Shown: positions 16,791-25,027, numbered from the stretch's first letter. The stretch: 64,000 nucleotides of DNA from Yaniella halotolerans DSM 15476 (GCF_000420805.1 NZ_ATVQ01000001.1:1178001-1242000), one strand, 5' to 3'. Notes: generated by a model not told the origin, from the letters alone. Numbers and translations are program-made.

Positions 16791-18167
16791 ATGGCCAACC
16801 AAAGTTATGCATTCCGGAAAATAAGTCTCAAAGAAACTCGAATCGTCACCCTCATCGCCTTTCTCGCCTGGGTCATTGCGGTCTACGACTACATTCTCTT
16901 CGGCACGTTGTTGCCACGCATTGAAGAAAGTTTCGGCTGGGACAACAGCCAAGCCCTGTTCGTTTCCACCCTGGTCAGCGTGGGCGTCTTCCTCGTCATT
17001 ATCCTGTTCGGGCCACTTATTGACCGTCTTGGTCGACGCAAAGGCATGATGGCCTCGGTCGGTGGATCCGCTGCGGCAAGTGGCGCCAGTGCACTGGCCG
17101 TCGGGGGTGCCAGCCTCGTTGGTATTCGTGCGCTTTCGGGTGTTGCCTTGGCAGAACAGTCGGTCAACGCGACTTACCTTAACGAGGTCTATGCGCTGTC
17201 GGAAGATAAGAAGGTCAAAAAGAATCAGGGTTTGATCTACGCATTTGTTCAGACCGGGTGGCCCGTCGGCGCACTGCTGGCGGCAGGTTTCGTCAGTCTG
17301 GTGACCATGTGGTTCGGTCCTGAAAGCTGGCGGATGGCCTTTTTGATCTCGATTATCCCTGCGGCCGCGGTCTTTGTGCTCATCTACGTGTTCCTGAAAG
17401 AGACCCCACAGTTTGTGGCGATGAAGCAGATGAAGCTCCTGCAGAAAGCCGGCGATCATGCCGGTGCCCAAAAGATTTCAGACGAAACCGGCCTGAAACT
17501 GTCGACCGAAGCGCCACTGCGTCAGATCTTTAATTCGGTACACCGTCGCAACACCATCGTGTTGTGTGTCGTATGGATACTCAACTGGATGGGCATCCAG
17601 ACCTTCTCGGTTCTGGGAACCACCGTATTGGAGAGTGGCAAGGGCGTGGATGCTTCAAGCGCGTTGCTGATGATTATCGTCGCCAACGTGGTTGGTGCAC
17701 TCGGCTACATCACCCACGGGTGGTTGGGCGACAAACTCGGCCGCAAGAATGTGATCGTGGGCGGCTGGATTATCGCCGGCATCGCGTTCACCACCATGAT
17801 GCTCGGGCCAAGTACCCCAGGGTTTGTGCTGCCGATGTACATGATCGGTCTCTTCTTCCTGCTCGGGCCCTACGCGGCCATCATGTACTTCCAAGCAGAA
17901 TGCTTCCAGCCGGAGTGCCGTGGTACCGGCTCGGCCTTCATCGTCTCGATGAGCCAGCCCGGGGCTGTTGTCGGTGGGTTTATTCTTACCGCACTGGTCA
18001 CCGCCAACTTCGGACTGACCAATGCCACGATTGTGATTGCCCTGGGAGGTATCTTGCTGTCCGGTCTGATCATGATGCTAGCTCGCCCGGTCAAGACTTC
18101 CGGTGATGACCTCGAGGAGGAAGAGCAGCCGGTTGTGGCACAAGCGCCCATAACCCCGCAGCCGTAA
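16791..18167 (+). CDS. MFS transporter, possibly for hydantoin/creatinine-type compounds
   Basis: A 458-residue major facilitator with twelve predicted membrane helices. The loop 2-3 motif GPLIDRLGRRKGM and its repeat in the second half, HGWLGDKLGRKNVIVGG, are present, as in the sugar/metabolite-H+ symporter group. The C-terminus ends in an acidic cytosolic tail. The substrate is inferred only from the neighbouring amidohydrolase and hydantoinase. TAGGAG lies about seven bases before the ATG. Confidence 0.82.
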   Translation: MANQSYAFRKISLKETRIVTLIAFLAWVIAVYDYILFGTLLPRIEESFGWDNSQALFVSTLVSVGVFLVIILFGPLIDRLGRRKGMMASVGGSAAASGASALAVGGASLVGIRALSGVALAEQSVNATYLNEVYALSEDKKVKKNQGLIYAFVQTGWPVGALLAAGFVSLVTMWFGPESWRMAFLISIIPAAAVFVLIYVFLKETPQFVAMKQMKLLQKAGDHAGAQKISDETGLKLSTEAPLRQIFNSVHRRNTIVLCVVWILNWMGIQTFSVLGTTVLESGKGVDASSALLMIIVANVVGALGYITHGWLGDKLGRKNVIVGGWIIAGIAFTTMMLGPSTPGFVLPMYMIGLFFLLGPYAAIMYFQAECFQPECRGTGSAFIVSMSQPGAVVGGFILTALVTANFGLTNATIVIALGGILLSGLIMMLARPVKTSGDDLEEEEQPVVAQAPITPQP

Positions 18168-18177
18168 CCGCTATACA

Positions 18178-18222
18178 AAAATACTGGTGCCGCGCCCCGT
18201 ATGGGCGCGGCACCAGTATTTT
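18178..18222. terminator. Bidirectional terminator between MFS and flavohemoglobin genes
   Basis: A perfect 20-bp stem: AAAATACTGGTGCCGCGCCC (18178-18197) and GGGCGCGGCACCAGTATTTT (18203-18222) with a CGTAT loop. The A-run and T-run at the two ends let it act on both strands, which fits the two convergent genes it separates. Confidence 0.93.
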
Positions 18223-18229
18223 GCGGTAT

Positions 18230-19441
18230 TTAAGCGTCGGGGTTTTGTGCCCACATGTCCGGACCAAAGACCTCGTAGTGGATCGAAGCGCTTGGCACTC
18301 CCTGATCCATGAGGGTCTTGCGAGCAATCTGCATAAATGGCAGCGGACCGCACATGAACACCTGAGCTTCGGCTGGTAGTTCGACGTCGGATAGGTCCAT
18401 GAAACCTGGTCGAGCCGGGTGCAGGGTAGGAGCTTTTTCGGCGCCTTCCTCGTACCAGTTCTGTGCTCGCGCATCGGACATTGCGAGGACTTGGCGGCGC
18501 AGGCCGTCGTACAGTGCGTGGTGCGAGTGGGTTTTATCGGCGTGGAAGAGACGAACGGTACGGTCCGGATTGCGACGCGAAAGGTCTTCCATGATCGCAG
18601 CCACCGGCGTGATGCCGATACCGGCTGAGACGAGCACCAGGGGAGCCTCAGACTCATCGAGAATGACGTCGCCGGCTGGTTGCGAGACATCCAGGATCGT
18701 GCCCGGTGTGGCGTTTTCGTGTAGCCAACCGGAGACCCGGCCATCAGGGTTGCCGTTGATACCGCGAACGCGCTTAATGGTGACGCGCAGGGTGTCGCCA
18801 CGCGGCCCAGACGAGATGGTGTACTGGCGTGGTTGGCGACGTCCGTCTGGCAGGTCCACGGCGAGACCGACGTACTGGCCGGTGCGGTGGGCCGGAACAG
18901 TTCCCGAAACCGGGGAGAGCAACAGGGAGAAAACTTCGTCGGATTCCTCGAAGCGTTCCACCACACGGTATTTGCGGTAGGGTTCCGCTGGATCGGTCCC
19001 AGCTTCGGCGTAGAGGCGTGCTTCTTCGGCGATGAGTGCGGTGGCGAAGAGCCAGTAGACCTCATCCCAGGCCGTGGCGATTTCCGGGGTGGCTGCATCG
19101 CCAAGGATTTTGGCTACTGCGCCGAGCAGATAGTGCCCAACGATCAGGTATTGCGGTGCGCTAATGCCCAGGGAGACGTGCTTATGGGCGATGCGCTGCA
19201 TGACCGGTGTGAAGTCTGGTGCATCCGGGTCGATCAGGTTCACCGCAAACGCCACGACTGAGGCGGCGAGTGCTTTTGGCTGCTCACCGATGGCCTGGTT
19301 GGCCTCGTTGAAGACGTTGAGGAGTTCGGGGTGGGCCTCGAACATATCGCGGTAGAACAATACGGTGGCGTCATCGGCGATTTCTGCAACGACTCCGGCG
19401 GTTTCTTTAACAACGGCTTCTGATGCGGGTGACAGTTTCAT
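18230..19441 (-). CDS. hmp: Flavohemoglobin (nitric oxide dioxygenase)
   Basis: A 403-residue three-domain protein. The globin domain (1-140) has FYRDMFEAHPELL (B10 Tyr), GEQPKALAASV (distal Gln) and the proximal His in IAHKHVSLGI. The FAD domain has RQYTIS and the NAD domain has VSAGIGITPVAAIMEDL plus a C-terminal FMCGPLPFM. It oxidises NO to nitrate using NADH and O2. AAGGAG abuts an ATG at 19453, too close to serve it; the ATG at 19441 is 12 bases away, so both starts are imperfect. A nested palindrome (19462-19503) sits directly upstream and is a likely NO-sensor operator. Confidence 0.92.
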   Translation of the reverse strand: MKLSPASEAVVKETAGVVAEIADDATVLFYRDMFEAHPELLNVFNEANQAIGEQPKALAASVVAFAVNLIDPDAPDFTPVMQRIAHKHVSLGISAPQYLIVGHYLLGAVAKILGDAATPEIATAWDEVYWLFATALIAEEARLYAEAGTDPAEPYRKYRVVERFEESDEVFSLLLSPVSGTVPAHRTGQYVGLAVDLPDGRRQPRQYTISSGPRGDTLRVTIKRVRGINGNPDGRVSGWLHENATPGTILDVSQPAGDVILDESEAPLVLVSAGIGITPVAAIMEDLSRRNPDRTVRLFHADKTHSHHALYDGLRRQVLAMSDARAQNWYEEGAEKAPTLHPARPGFMDLSDVELPAEAQVFMCGPLPFMQIARKTLMDQGVPSASIHYEVFGPDMWAQNPDA

Positions 19442-19461
19442 GGACGGGTTCATCTCCTTGG

Positions 19462-19503
19462 GACAATGATTCTCTCGACCATTTCGAGAACATCATCATT
19501 GTC
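19462..19503. promoter_or_regulatory. Nested palindrome upstream of hmp
   Basis: The outer arms GACAATGAT (19462-19470) and ATCATTGTC (19495-19503) are perfect complements, and inside them TCTCGA (19473-19478) and TCGAGA (19484-19489) form a second dyad. The block lies just before the hmp ribosome-binding site on the minus strand, so it could be an operator or an mRNA hairpin. It does not match the NsrR consensus I know. Confidence 0.6.
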
Positions 19504-19558
19504 TCCCGTCCGAGAATTCGGCGGTTGGTTTTTCACCGTGTTTATTCAGTGTCCCTAG

Positions 19559-20470
19559 TCAACTCGTGCTCTCCTGTTGGAAATCATCCCAGATCTCTTG
19601 GACGTCGATATCGAAAGCAGTATTCTTGAGCCCGCCAATGTAGTTGTCGAACCATTCTTGTACTTCGTTTGACTGGTAGGCGTCACGCAATGCTTCGTAT
19701 TTCTCCGGCTCGTTTTCTGCAAAACCGGGAGCCGCCGCGATCACCACCGTGTAGGGAAGTTGAGCTTCAGCATCTTCCTCGATAATCAGCGGGTCTGTGG
19801 CGTCGACCTCAACGTCTGATTCGGCGATAAGCCGGGTGAAGGAAAATCCAGCGTCTACGTCTGGAAGCGTCTGTGCTAGTGACTGTTGATCCACTTCGAT
19901 AAATTCGAAGTCACGAGGGTTGTCGATGATGTCTTCTTGTGAAATCTCCGTGACGTCCTTGGAGTCATCGATTGTCAATACTCCTGCCTCATGTAACAAC
20001 AGCAGACCTCGTCCATTATTGGCGCGATCAACCGGGAGGGCGATCTTAGCGCCCTGTGGTAGATCTTCTAGGGCATCGTGGTGCTCTGAGTATATGCCCG
20101 CAGGGGCCTGAAATACGGCGAAAAGTGGTTCGACGTCAAGGTTGTAGTCCCTGTTGAACTGCCGCAAATACGCTAGGTGTTGGAAATAATTGACGTCGTA
20201 TTCCTCGTTAGCCACGACCTGGTTCGGCTGCACGATATCTGTGACATAGGTGGTGTCTAACGTCCAGCCTTCGGCTTCGAGTGTATCTTTTGCGATCTCA
20301 GTGGGCTCTTGGAAGGGACCCGACTCAGTGAGGATCATTGAAATACGCTGTTCATCGTTGTCGGCGAGACCGCATGCGCTCAGTGTTAGTGTGCTTGCAG
20401 CAGCAAGACTGCCAAGGAGCAGTCGTTTCGGGGAGCGGAAAGTGTTCAAAACGTTGCAGAAAGAAATCAC
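19559..20470 (-). CDS. metQ: Methionine ABC transporter substrate-binding lipoprotein (MetQ/NlpA), orphan copy
   Basis: A 303-residue lipoprotein: signal peptide with lipobox LSAC near residue 33, then the NlpA/MetQ fold (TYVTDIVQPNQVVANEEYDV, YFQHLAYLRQFN, ALPVDRANNGRGLLLL). It should bind methionine (or a derivative) at the membrane surface for MetN/MetI, which are not adjacent here. Two close relatives lie at 62749 and 63666 behind metN-metI. Start is GTG with GGAGG six bases upstream; that site overlaps the 3' strand of helix P1 of a SAM riboswitch, so translation is probably shut off when SAM is plentiful. Confidence 0.88.
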   Translation of the reverse strand: MISFCNVLNTFRSPKRLLLGSLAAASTLTLSACGLADNDEQRISMILTESGPFQEPTEIAKDTLEAEGWTLDTTYVTDIVQPNQVVANEEYDVNYFQHLAYLRQFNRDYNLDVEPLFAVFQAPAGIYSEHHDALEDLPQGAKIALPVDRANNGRGLLLLHEAGVLTIDDSKDVTEISQEDIIDNPRDFEFIEVDQQSLAQTLPDVDAGFSFTRLIAESDVEVDATDPLIIEEDAEAQLPYTVVIAAAPGFAENEPEKYEALRDAYQSNEVQEWFDNYIGGLKNTAFDIDVQEIWDDFQQESTS

Positions 20471-20477
20471 AAGTATC

Positions 20478-20563
20478 CTCCATCGTTGCTGGCGGTAGCA
20501 CCGGGCCTGTAGGCAGGTTGCTGCGACGTCGTAGAGCCAGATCTCTCGGTCGCTCTGGATGGG
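20478..20563 (-). ncRNA. SAM (S-box type) riboswitch upstream of orphan metQ
   Basis: Read on the minus strand the element begins CCATC-CAGAG, continues with GAGAGATCTGGCTC, then GTCGCAGCAACC, then CGGTGCTA...GCCAG and ends GATGG. These are the SAM-I clan landmarks (GA..GGGA.TGGC, GCAACC, GGTGC.A..CC). P1 pairs CCATC (20558-20562) with GATGG (20480-20484); the second copy at 61126 has CCATT/AATGG at the same places, a covariation that supports P1. GGAGG (20477-20481) shares two bases with P1, implying translational control. Confidence 0.85.
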
Positions 20564-20593
20564 TGTTTATTCGCCATAGCGAAGTGGTCAGTC

Positions 20594-20599
20594 ACTATA
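20594..20599 (-). promoter_or_regulatory. Candidate -10 (TATAGT) for the riboswitch-metQ transcript
   Basis: TATAGT on the minus strand lies about 30 bases before the riboswitch, inside the dyad TCACT-atac-AGTGA (20592-20605). A repressor bound to the dyad would cover the -10. No good -35 is visible. Confidence 0.35.
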
Positions 20600-20713
20600 C
20601 AGTGATGAGGGCACGCTTGCTTGTTGGGCTTCACAAACTGTAAAACAGGCTGTGAGGCATGTCGACGCTGGCGTTAGGGGACCCTTGAGCCTTCAACAAT
20701 GGCAAGGAGTGTC

Positions 20714-21298
20714 TTAATTTTTCGTTTTGCGCAGACTCAGACGATATTGTTCCGGATCCCGGTCCAGGTGGCCGGCGATGTGTTGCAAAAAGGGCTGCAA
20801 AAGAACTTGTCCTAATTGGACGAGCATGACCTGCATGACCTGATCTTCGGCCTCGCGAGAGGTGGAGGCGATACCTCGGGAACGCAGATCCTCAATCTGA
20901 TCCAGCGCCATGCGCGTGAACCGCTCGGTGATGTCGGTGCCCTCACCGTTGGTTTCGATCAGCATCATGCGGCGCAAGTAGGCTACGACTAGCGGGTTCT
21001 CATCGACGTGGTCCATGAGGCGCTGGTCCAGTGCTCGCACGACGCCGTCCACGTTTGCGTCGGATGGTTTATAGGCAATCGCTCGTTGAATGCCGTCAAT
21101 AATGTCGTCTTCAACGGCTTGTATCAGGCCAGCTTTGGTGCCAAAGTGGTGAGTGATAAGACCAACCGTGACGCCGGCGCGTGACGAAATCGCGCGCATC
21201 GAGGTGGCATCGGCGCCGTTGAGGGCAAAGAGTTCCAGAGCCACCTGGCGGATGCGTGCCTTAGCGGTGAGATCTGCGTTGAGTTCTGCAGTGGACAT
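20714..21298 (-). CDS. TetR family transcriptional regulator
   Basis: A 194-residue TetR protein. The helix-turn-helix is clear in ALELFALNGADATSMRAISS followed by RAGVTVGLITHHFGTKAGL; the C-terminal ligand domain is not diagnostic. It is divergent from the etfB-etfA-cytochrome-acyl-CoA dehydrogenase operon and the shared ~125-base gap holds a dyad at 21367-21386, so it probably represses that operon and itself, perhaps with an acyl-CoA ligand as in FadR-type TetR proteins (inference). Start 21298 has AAGGTAG upstream; the ATG at 21322 has none. Confidence 0.88.
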   Translation of the reverse strand: MSTAELNADLTAKARIRQVALELFALNGADATSMRAISSRAGVTVGLITHHFGTKAGLIQAVEDDIIDGIQRAIAYKPSDANVDGVVRALDQRLMDHVDENPLVVAYLRRMMLIETNGEGTDITERFTRMALDQIEDLRSRGIASTSREAEDQVMQVMLVQLGQVLLQPFLQHIAGHLDRDPEQYRLSLRKTKN

Positions 21299-21366
21299 AC
21301 GGTCTACCTTATTGGATGGCACAGGCGTCGCTGTTCGATGAACTTAAAAAATATGGGACGCCTAAA

Positions 21367-21386
21367 TTGTACGGTATATTGTACAA
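21367..21386. promoter_or_regulatory. TetR operator candidate in the tetR/etfB gap
   Basis: TTGTAC-ggtatatt-GTACAA: six-base arms, eight-base spacer, total 20 bp, the usual size for a TetR dimer site. The right arm extends to the 8-bp palindrome TTGTACAA. It lies 40 bases before etfB and includes TATATT, a plausible -10. Confidence 0.6.
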
Positions 21387-21425
21387 CCATATAGTCCACG
21401 TGAACGACGTCACTTTGGGGTGGTT

Positions 21426-22196
21426 ATGAAAGTCGTAGTGTTAGTCAAGCAGGTGCCGGATACCTATGAGAAGCGTTCGATTGCTTTGGATACGGGTATG
21501 TTGGCCCGTGAGGCGTCGGAGAACATCGTTGATGAGATTGACGAACGCGTGTGTGCGGTGGCTGCGGAGCTGAAAAAGGCTGGCACTGCTACTGAAGTTG
21601 TTGCGGTGACGATGGGCCCGGCAGGTGCTGACAAGGCTATTCGTAAAGTGCTCGCACTGGCTGCCGATAGCGCGGTGCATATTGTTGATGATGGGCTGGC
21701 GGGCTCGGATATGATCCAGACGGCTCGTGTGCTGGCCGAGGCTGCCAAGGATGCTGACCTGATCCTTTCCGGGGCCGAGTCCACCGATGGTGGTGGAGGT
21801 ATGGTTCCGGCGATGATGGCTGAGATTCTCGGTCGCGCTCATATTCCGTATGCTGACTCGATTGAGGTTGCCGAGGGTTCGGTGACGGCTGTGACCAATA
21901 CTGATACACAGAAGCTCACCCTTTCTGCTGCCACGCCTGTGGTGGTGTCGTTGACTGAGAAGGCTGGCGAGCCGAAGTTGCCGAACTTTAAATCCATTCG
22001 TGAGGCCAAGAAAAAAGACATCACGGTGACGTCGTTGGCAGATCTTGGTGTCGCTGCGGGACCGGGGGCGGCGTATGTGCGCAATGTGATGGTGTCGGCG
22101 GCGGAACGGCCGCCGAAAGAAGCCGGTGTGAAGGTTTCTGGTGACACCGCTGCTACTGAACTTGTTGACTTTCTTGCCACTCGGCACTTGATCTAA
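21426..22196 (+). CDS. etfB: Electron transfer flavoprotein beta subunit
   Basis: A 256-residue EtfB/FixA protein: KVVVLVKQVPDT at the N-terminus, the beta-subunit signature region ENIVDEIDERVCAVAAELKK, AMP-site segment MGPAGADKAIRKVLALAADS and LSGAESTDGGGGMVPAMMAE. With EtfA it accepts electrons from acyl-CoA dehydrogenases. Start 21426 follows GGGGTGG by a few bases. First gene of a four-gene operon. Confidence 0.95.
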   Translation: MKVVVLVKQVPDTYEKRSIALDTGMLAREASENIVDEIDERVCAVAAELKKAGTATEVVAVTMGPAGADKAIRKVLALAADSAVHIVDDGLAGSDMIQTARVLAEAAKDADLILSGAESTDGGGGMVPAMMAEILGRAHIPYADSIEVAEGSVTAVTNTDTQKLTLSAATPVVVSLTEKAGEPKLPNFKSIREAKKKDITVTSLADLGVAAGPGAAYVRNVMVSAAERPPKEAGVKVSGDTAATELVDFLATRHLI

Positions 22197-22208
22197 AGGA
22201 GTCCTGAG

Positions 22209-23156
22209 ATGACTAAAGTGCTTGCTGTTATAGCTGATGCTGACCCTGCTGAGGTATTGGGTGCCGCCTCGATTGTTGGTGAACCTGTTGCTGTGGTGAC
22301 CCAAACCCCTGATGCGCAGACGCTTTCAGAGCTGGGTGCCGCCGGCGCTACCGAGATTTTTGTTCATGCTGGTCCGGAAGATCAGTTGGGTTCAGCGGTG
22401 GTGGCTGCCGGGGTTGCCGCAGTACGTCACTACGGTGCCTCGCTACTGTTGGCTACGCAGAATCCGGTGAATGCTGCGATCGCTGGACGGATTGCTATCG
22501 GTGCCAAGGGTGCCGTGGCCGTTGATGCGACCGGGTTGTACTGGGACGAAGACGGTCAGGAACCGGTTGCCCAGCACGCGGTATTTGGTGGGGATTACAA
22601 CACCGAATCCACCGTGGAGGGTGGTCTGATGATCGTCACGATCCGTCCGGGTGCTATCGAGGCTCGAAGGGATGCGGTGGCTGATCCTGCCGTGGTGCAC
22701 TCGGATGCTGAGATTTCCACGGCTGTCGGGGCCACGATTGTGTCGGCCGAGGAAGTCGAGGTCAGCGGGGACCGGCCAGCATTGACTGCTGCTTCCGCGG
22801 TGGTGTCGGGTGGTCGTGCGTTGGGTTCGGCAGAGAATTTCTCGTTGATTGAGGATCTGGCGGATCAGTTTGGTGCGGCTATTGGTGCATCGCGTGCTGC
22901 CGTGGATTCTGGGTATGTGCCGCATAATTTGCAGGTGGGCCAGACCGGTGTTGCTGTGTCGCCTGATTTGTATATTGCGGTGGGTATCTCTGGTGCGATT
23001 CAGCACTTGGCCGGGATGCAGACTGCTAAAACCATTATTGCGATCAACAAAGACGAAGACGCGCCAATTTTTGATGTGGCCGACTTTGGTGTGGTGGGGG
23101 ATCTGTTTGAGGTCTTGCCACAGGTTGTTGACGAACTCAAGACTCGTAAAAGCTGA
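22209..23156 (+). CDS. etfA: Electron transfer flavoprotein alpha subunit
   Basis: A 315-residue EtfA/FixB protein. The C-terminal FAD-binding region is standard: [28 protein letters not shown], then [20 protein letters not shown] and [12 protein letters not shown]. The N-terminal half has the expected ETF fold. It starts twelve bases after etfB with AAGGAGT eight bases upstream, so the two subunits are made together. Confidence 0.95.
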   Translation: MTKVLAVIADADPAEVLGAASIVGEPVAVVTQTPDAQTLSELGAAGATEIFVHAGPEDQLGSAVVAAGVAAVRHYGASLLLATQNPVNAAIAGRIAIGAKGAVAVDATGLYWDEDGQEPVAQHAVFGGDYNTESTVEGGLMIVTIRPGAIEARRDAVADPAVVHSDAEISTAVGATIVSAEEVEVSGDRPALTAASAVVSGGRALGSAENFSLIEDLADQFGAAIGASRAAVDSGYVPHNLQVGQTGVAVSPDLYIAVGISGAIQHLAGMQTAKTIIAINKDEDAPIFDVADFGVVGDLFEVLPQVVDELKTRKS

Positions 23157-23161
23157 TATTT

Positions 23162-25018
23162 ATGTCGAAACGTCGCATGGTCGGCTGGCAACCCCTGGCG
23201 GTAGAAAACACTGATGCGCCAACTCCGGCGCCAGCTGACACTGACCCCCAACCTCCCGTTGAGCCAGTTACATCCGAACAAGCCACCTCGGAACCCACAC
23301 CAGCGCCCGCTGCACCGGTAGCTGAAGCACCGGTCGAACAACCCGCAGAACAGCCAGCGGCCAATGTTCAGGCGCCTGCCTCGTCTGGTCCGGTGCAAGA
23401 CCCTGCCGTGGCCCGGCGCCGGATGGCAGGTTGGCAGCCACTCACAGTTGCCAATACTGCCGCACCTGACACTGTTGCTGGTGCCGCTCCGTCCTCTGCT
23501 GCAGAGCAGTCTGTAGCAAGTTCGGCTGAACCAGCTCAAACGCAAGAAGCTCCAGAGCAGGCGATTACCGGTGAGGTTCCGGCGCAAACGGTGCAGTCTT
23601 CGGGTCCGATTCAGGATCCGGATGTTCCGCGTCGTCGGATGGCTGGTTGGAGGCCGTTATCGGTAGCTCATGATGGCCCACCAGCTGTCGTTGCTAGCGG
23701 GACGGCTTGGCCGCAGGCTGGTGTGGCAGAGTCTGAGCCAGTCGTAGCTGCTGAAACAGCTCCTGCTCAAGAGGCGGTTCCGGCAGGGTCAACCAATGCT
23801 GCGCCTGCTCCGGTTACCGAGGATCTGCCACGACGACGGATGCAAGGGTGGCAACCACTTGCGGTAGGCCATCCCGACAGTATTGCTTCACCTGCTGTTA
23901 CTAAAGAGCCTCCTGTTGCTGACCCGCAGCCTGCCAAGCAGCGTATGGACTCGCCAACGCCAGAAACTGCACCGGTGAAGCAGCGTATGGGTGCACCCGC
24001 GGCGTCGTCACCGGTTGCTGAGCCTGAGGTGAAGATGCCGGAAGTGGTGACGCCGCCACCGGCGGCTCAGCCTGCGGCGACCGAGACCGTGGAAAAGGAC
24101 GTCGTCAGGCAGCCATCGAAGCTTCGCAAGGCATTGCTCTCGTTGCTGGGTGTGGCGCTTGTTGCTGCCGGTGTGGTCTTGTTGGCTCAGTGGTTGCGAA
24201 CCTTGGATCCGGTGGCGGAGTTTATTGGTACGTATGATGGCACCCCCACGCATCGGGATGGTGTGACTGCTGGTATCCCCGGTTGGGTTGGTTGGCAGCA
24301 CTTCTTCAACTTCTTCATTATGGTCATGGTGATTCGTTCAGGGTTCTTGATACGCAATCAGGAGCGACCGGAGGCGTATTGGACCCCCAATGCTGGTGGT
24401 TTCTATTCGCCTGGGAAGAAGAACACTCCACAGAAGGTGTCGATCCAGCAATGGATCCACCAGTCGTTTAACGTGCTGTGGGTAGCCAATGGACTGTTCT
24501 TTTACATCATGGTGTTTGCCACTGGCCACTGGATGCGGATCGTGCCGACGAATTGGGATATTTTCCCCAATATTGTCTCGGCTGGGCTGCAGTATGTGTC
24601 GTTGGACTGGCCGGAAGAACACTCGTGGGTGTACTACAACGCCCTGCAGATCATGACGTATTTCCTGACGGTGTTTGTTGCGGCACCGTTGGCGGTGTTG
24701 ACCGGGTTGCGGTTGTCGACTTGGTGGCCACAGCATGCCGGGATCAACAAGGCTTTCTCGTTGCCAGTGGCGCGCAAGATCCACTTTGGCACCATGGTGT
24801 ATTTCATCGTGTTCATCCTGGTGCACCTGTTCTTGGTCTTCACGACAGGTATCCTGTCGAATCTGAACATGATGTTTACCGCCCGCGATGCTGGCGACTG
24901 GTGGGGGATCGGAGTCTTTGCCGTCTCTGTTGCCGTCACCGTTGGTGTTGCCTGGTTGATCAAACCCATCTTTATCTCCCCCATTGCCGAAAAGACCGGA
25001 AAGGTCTCAACACGCTAA
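23162..25018 (+). CDS. ETF-linked cytochrome b with repeat-bearing disordered N-terminus
   Basis: A 618-residue protein in two parts. Residues 1-320 are Pro/Ala/Glu-rich and look disordered, but carry four copies of a (K/R)RRMxGW(Q/R)PLxV motif at 4-14, 85-96, 157-168 and 224-235; two are preceded by SSGP(V/I)QDP. Residues 323-618 form a membrane cytochrome b/b6-type domain (formate dehydrogenase gamma/b561-like) with five or so helices; candidate haem ligands are in QHFFNFFIM, WIHQSFNV, RKIHFGTMVYF and FILVHLFLVF. It starts five bases after etfA and ends nine before an acyl-CoA dehydrogenase, suggesting that it takes electrons from ETF to menaquinone. The function of the repeats is unknown. 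Confidence 0.8.
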   Translation: MSKRRMVGWQPLAVENTDAPTPAPADTDPQPPVEPVTSEQATSEPTPAPAAPVAEAPVEQPAEQPAANVQAPASSGPVQDPAVARRRMAGWQPLTVANTAAPDTVAGAAPSSAAEQSVASSAEPAQTQEAPEQAITGEVPAQTVQSSGPIQDPDVPRRRMAGWRPLSVAHDGPPAVVASGTAWPQAGVAESEPVVAAETAPAQEAVPAGSTNAAPAPVTEDLPRRRMQGWQPLAVGHPDSIASPAVTKEPPVADPQPAKQRMDSPTPETAPVKQRMGAPAASSPVAEPEVKMPEVVTPPPAAQPAATETVEKDVVRQPSKLRKALLSLLGVALVAAGVVLLAQWLRTLDPVAEFIGTYDGTPTHRDGVTAGIPGWVGWQHFFNFFIMVMVIRSGFLIRNQERPEAYWTPNAGGFYSPGKKNTPQKVSIQQWIHQSFNVLWVANGLFFYIMVFATGHWMRIVPTNWDIFPNIVSAGLQYVSLDWPEEHSWVYYNALQIMTYFLTVFVAAPLAVLTGLRLSTWWPQHAGINKAFSLPVARKIHFGTMVYFIVFILVHLFLVFTTGILSNLNMMFTARDAGDWWGIGVFAVSVAVTVGVAWLIKPIFISPIAEKTGKVSTR

Positions 25019-25027
25019 GGAATTACC

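Noticed and set aside
21441-22304. 287-codon open frame antisense to etfB/etfA
   Set aside because: It covers two well-conserved genes on the other strand, has an abnormal Arg/His/Ser-rich composition, and its start is inside etfA.
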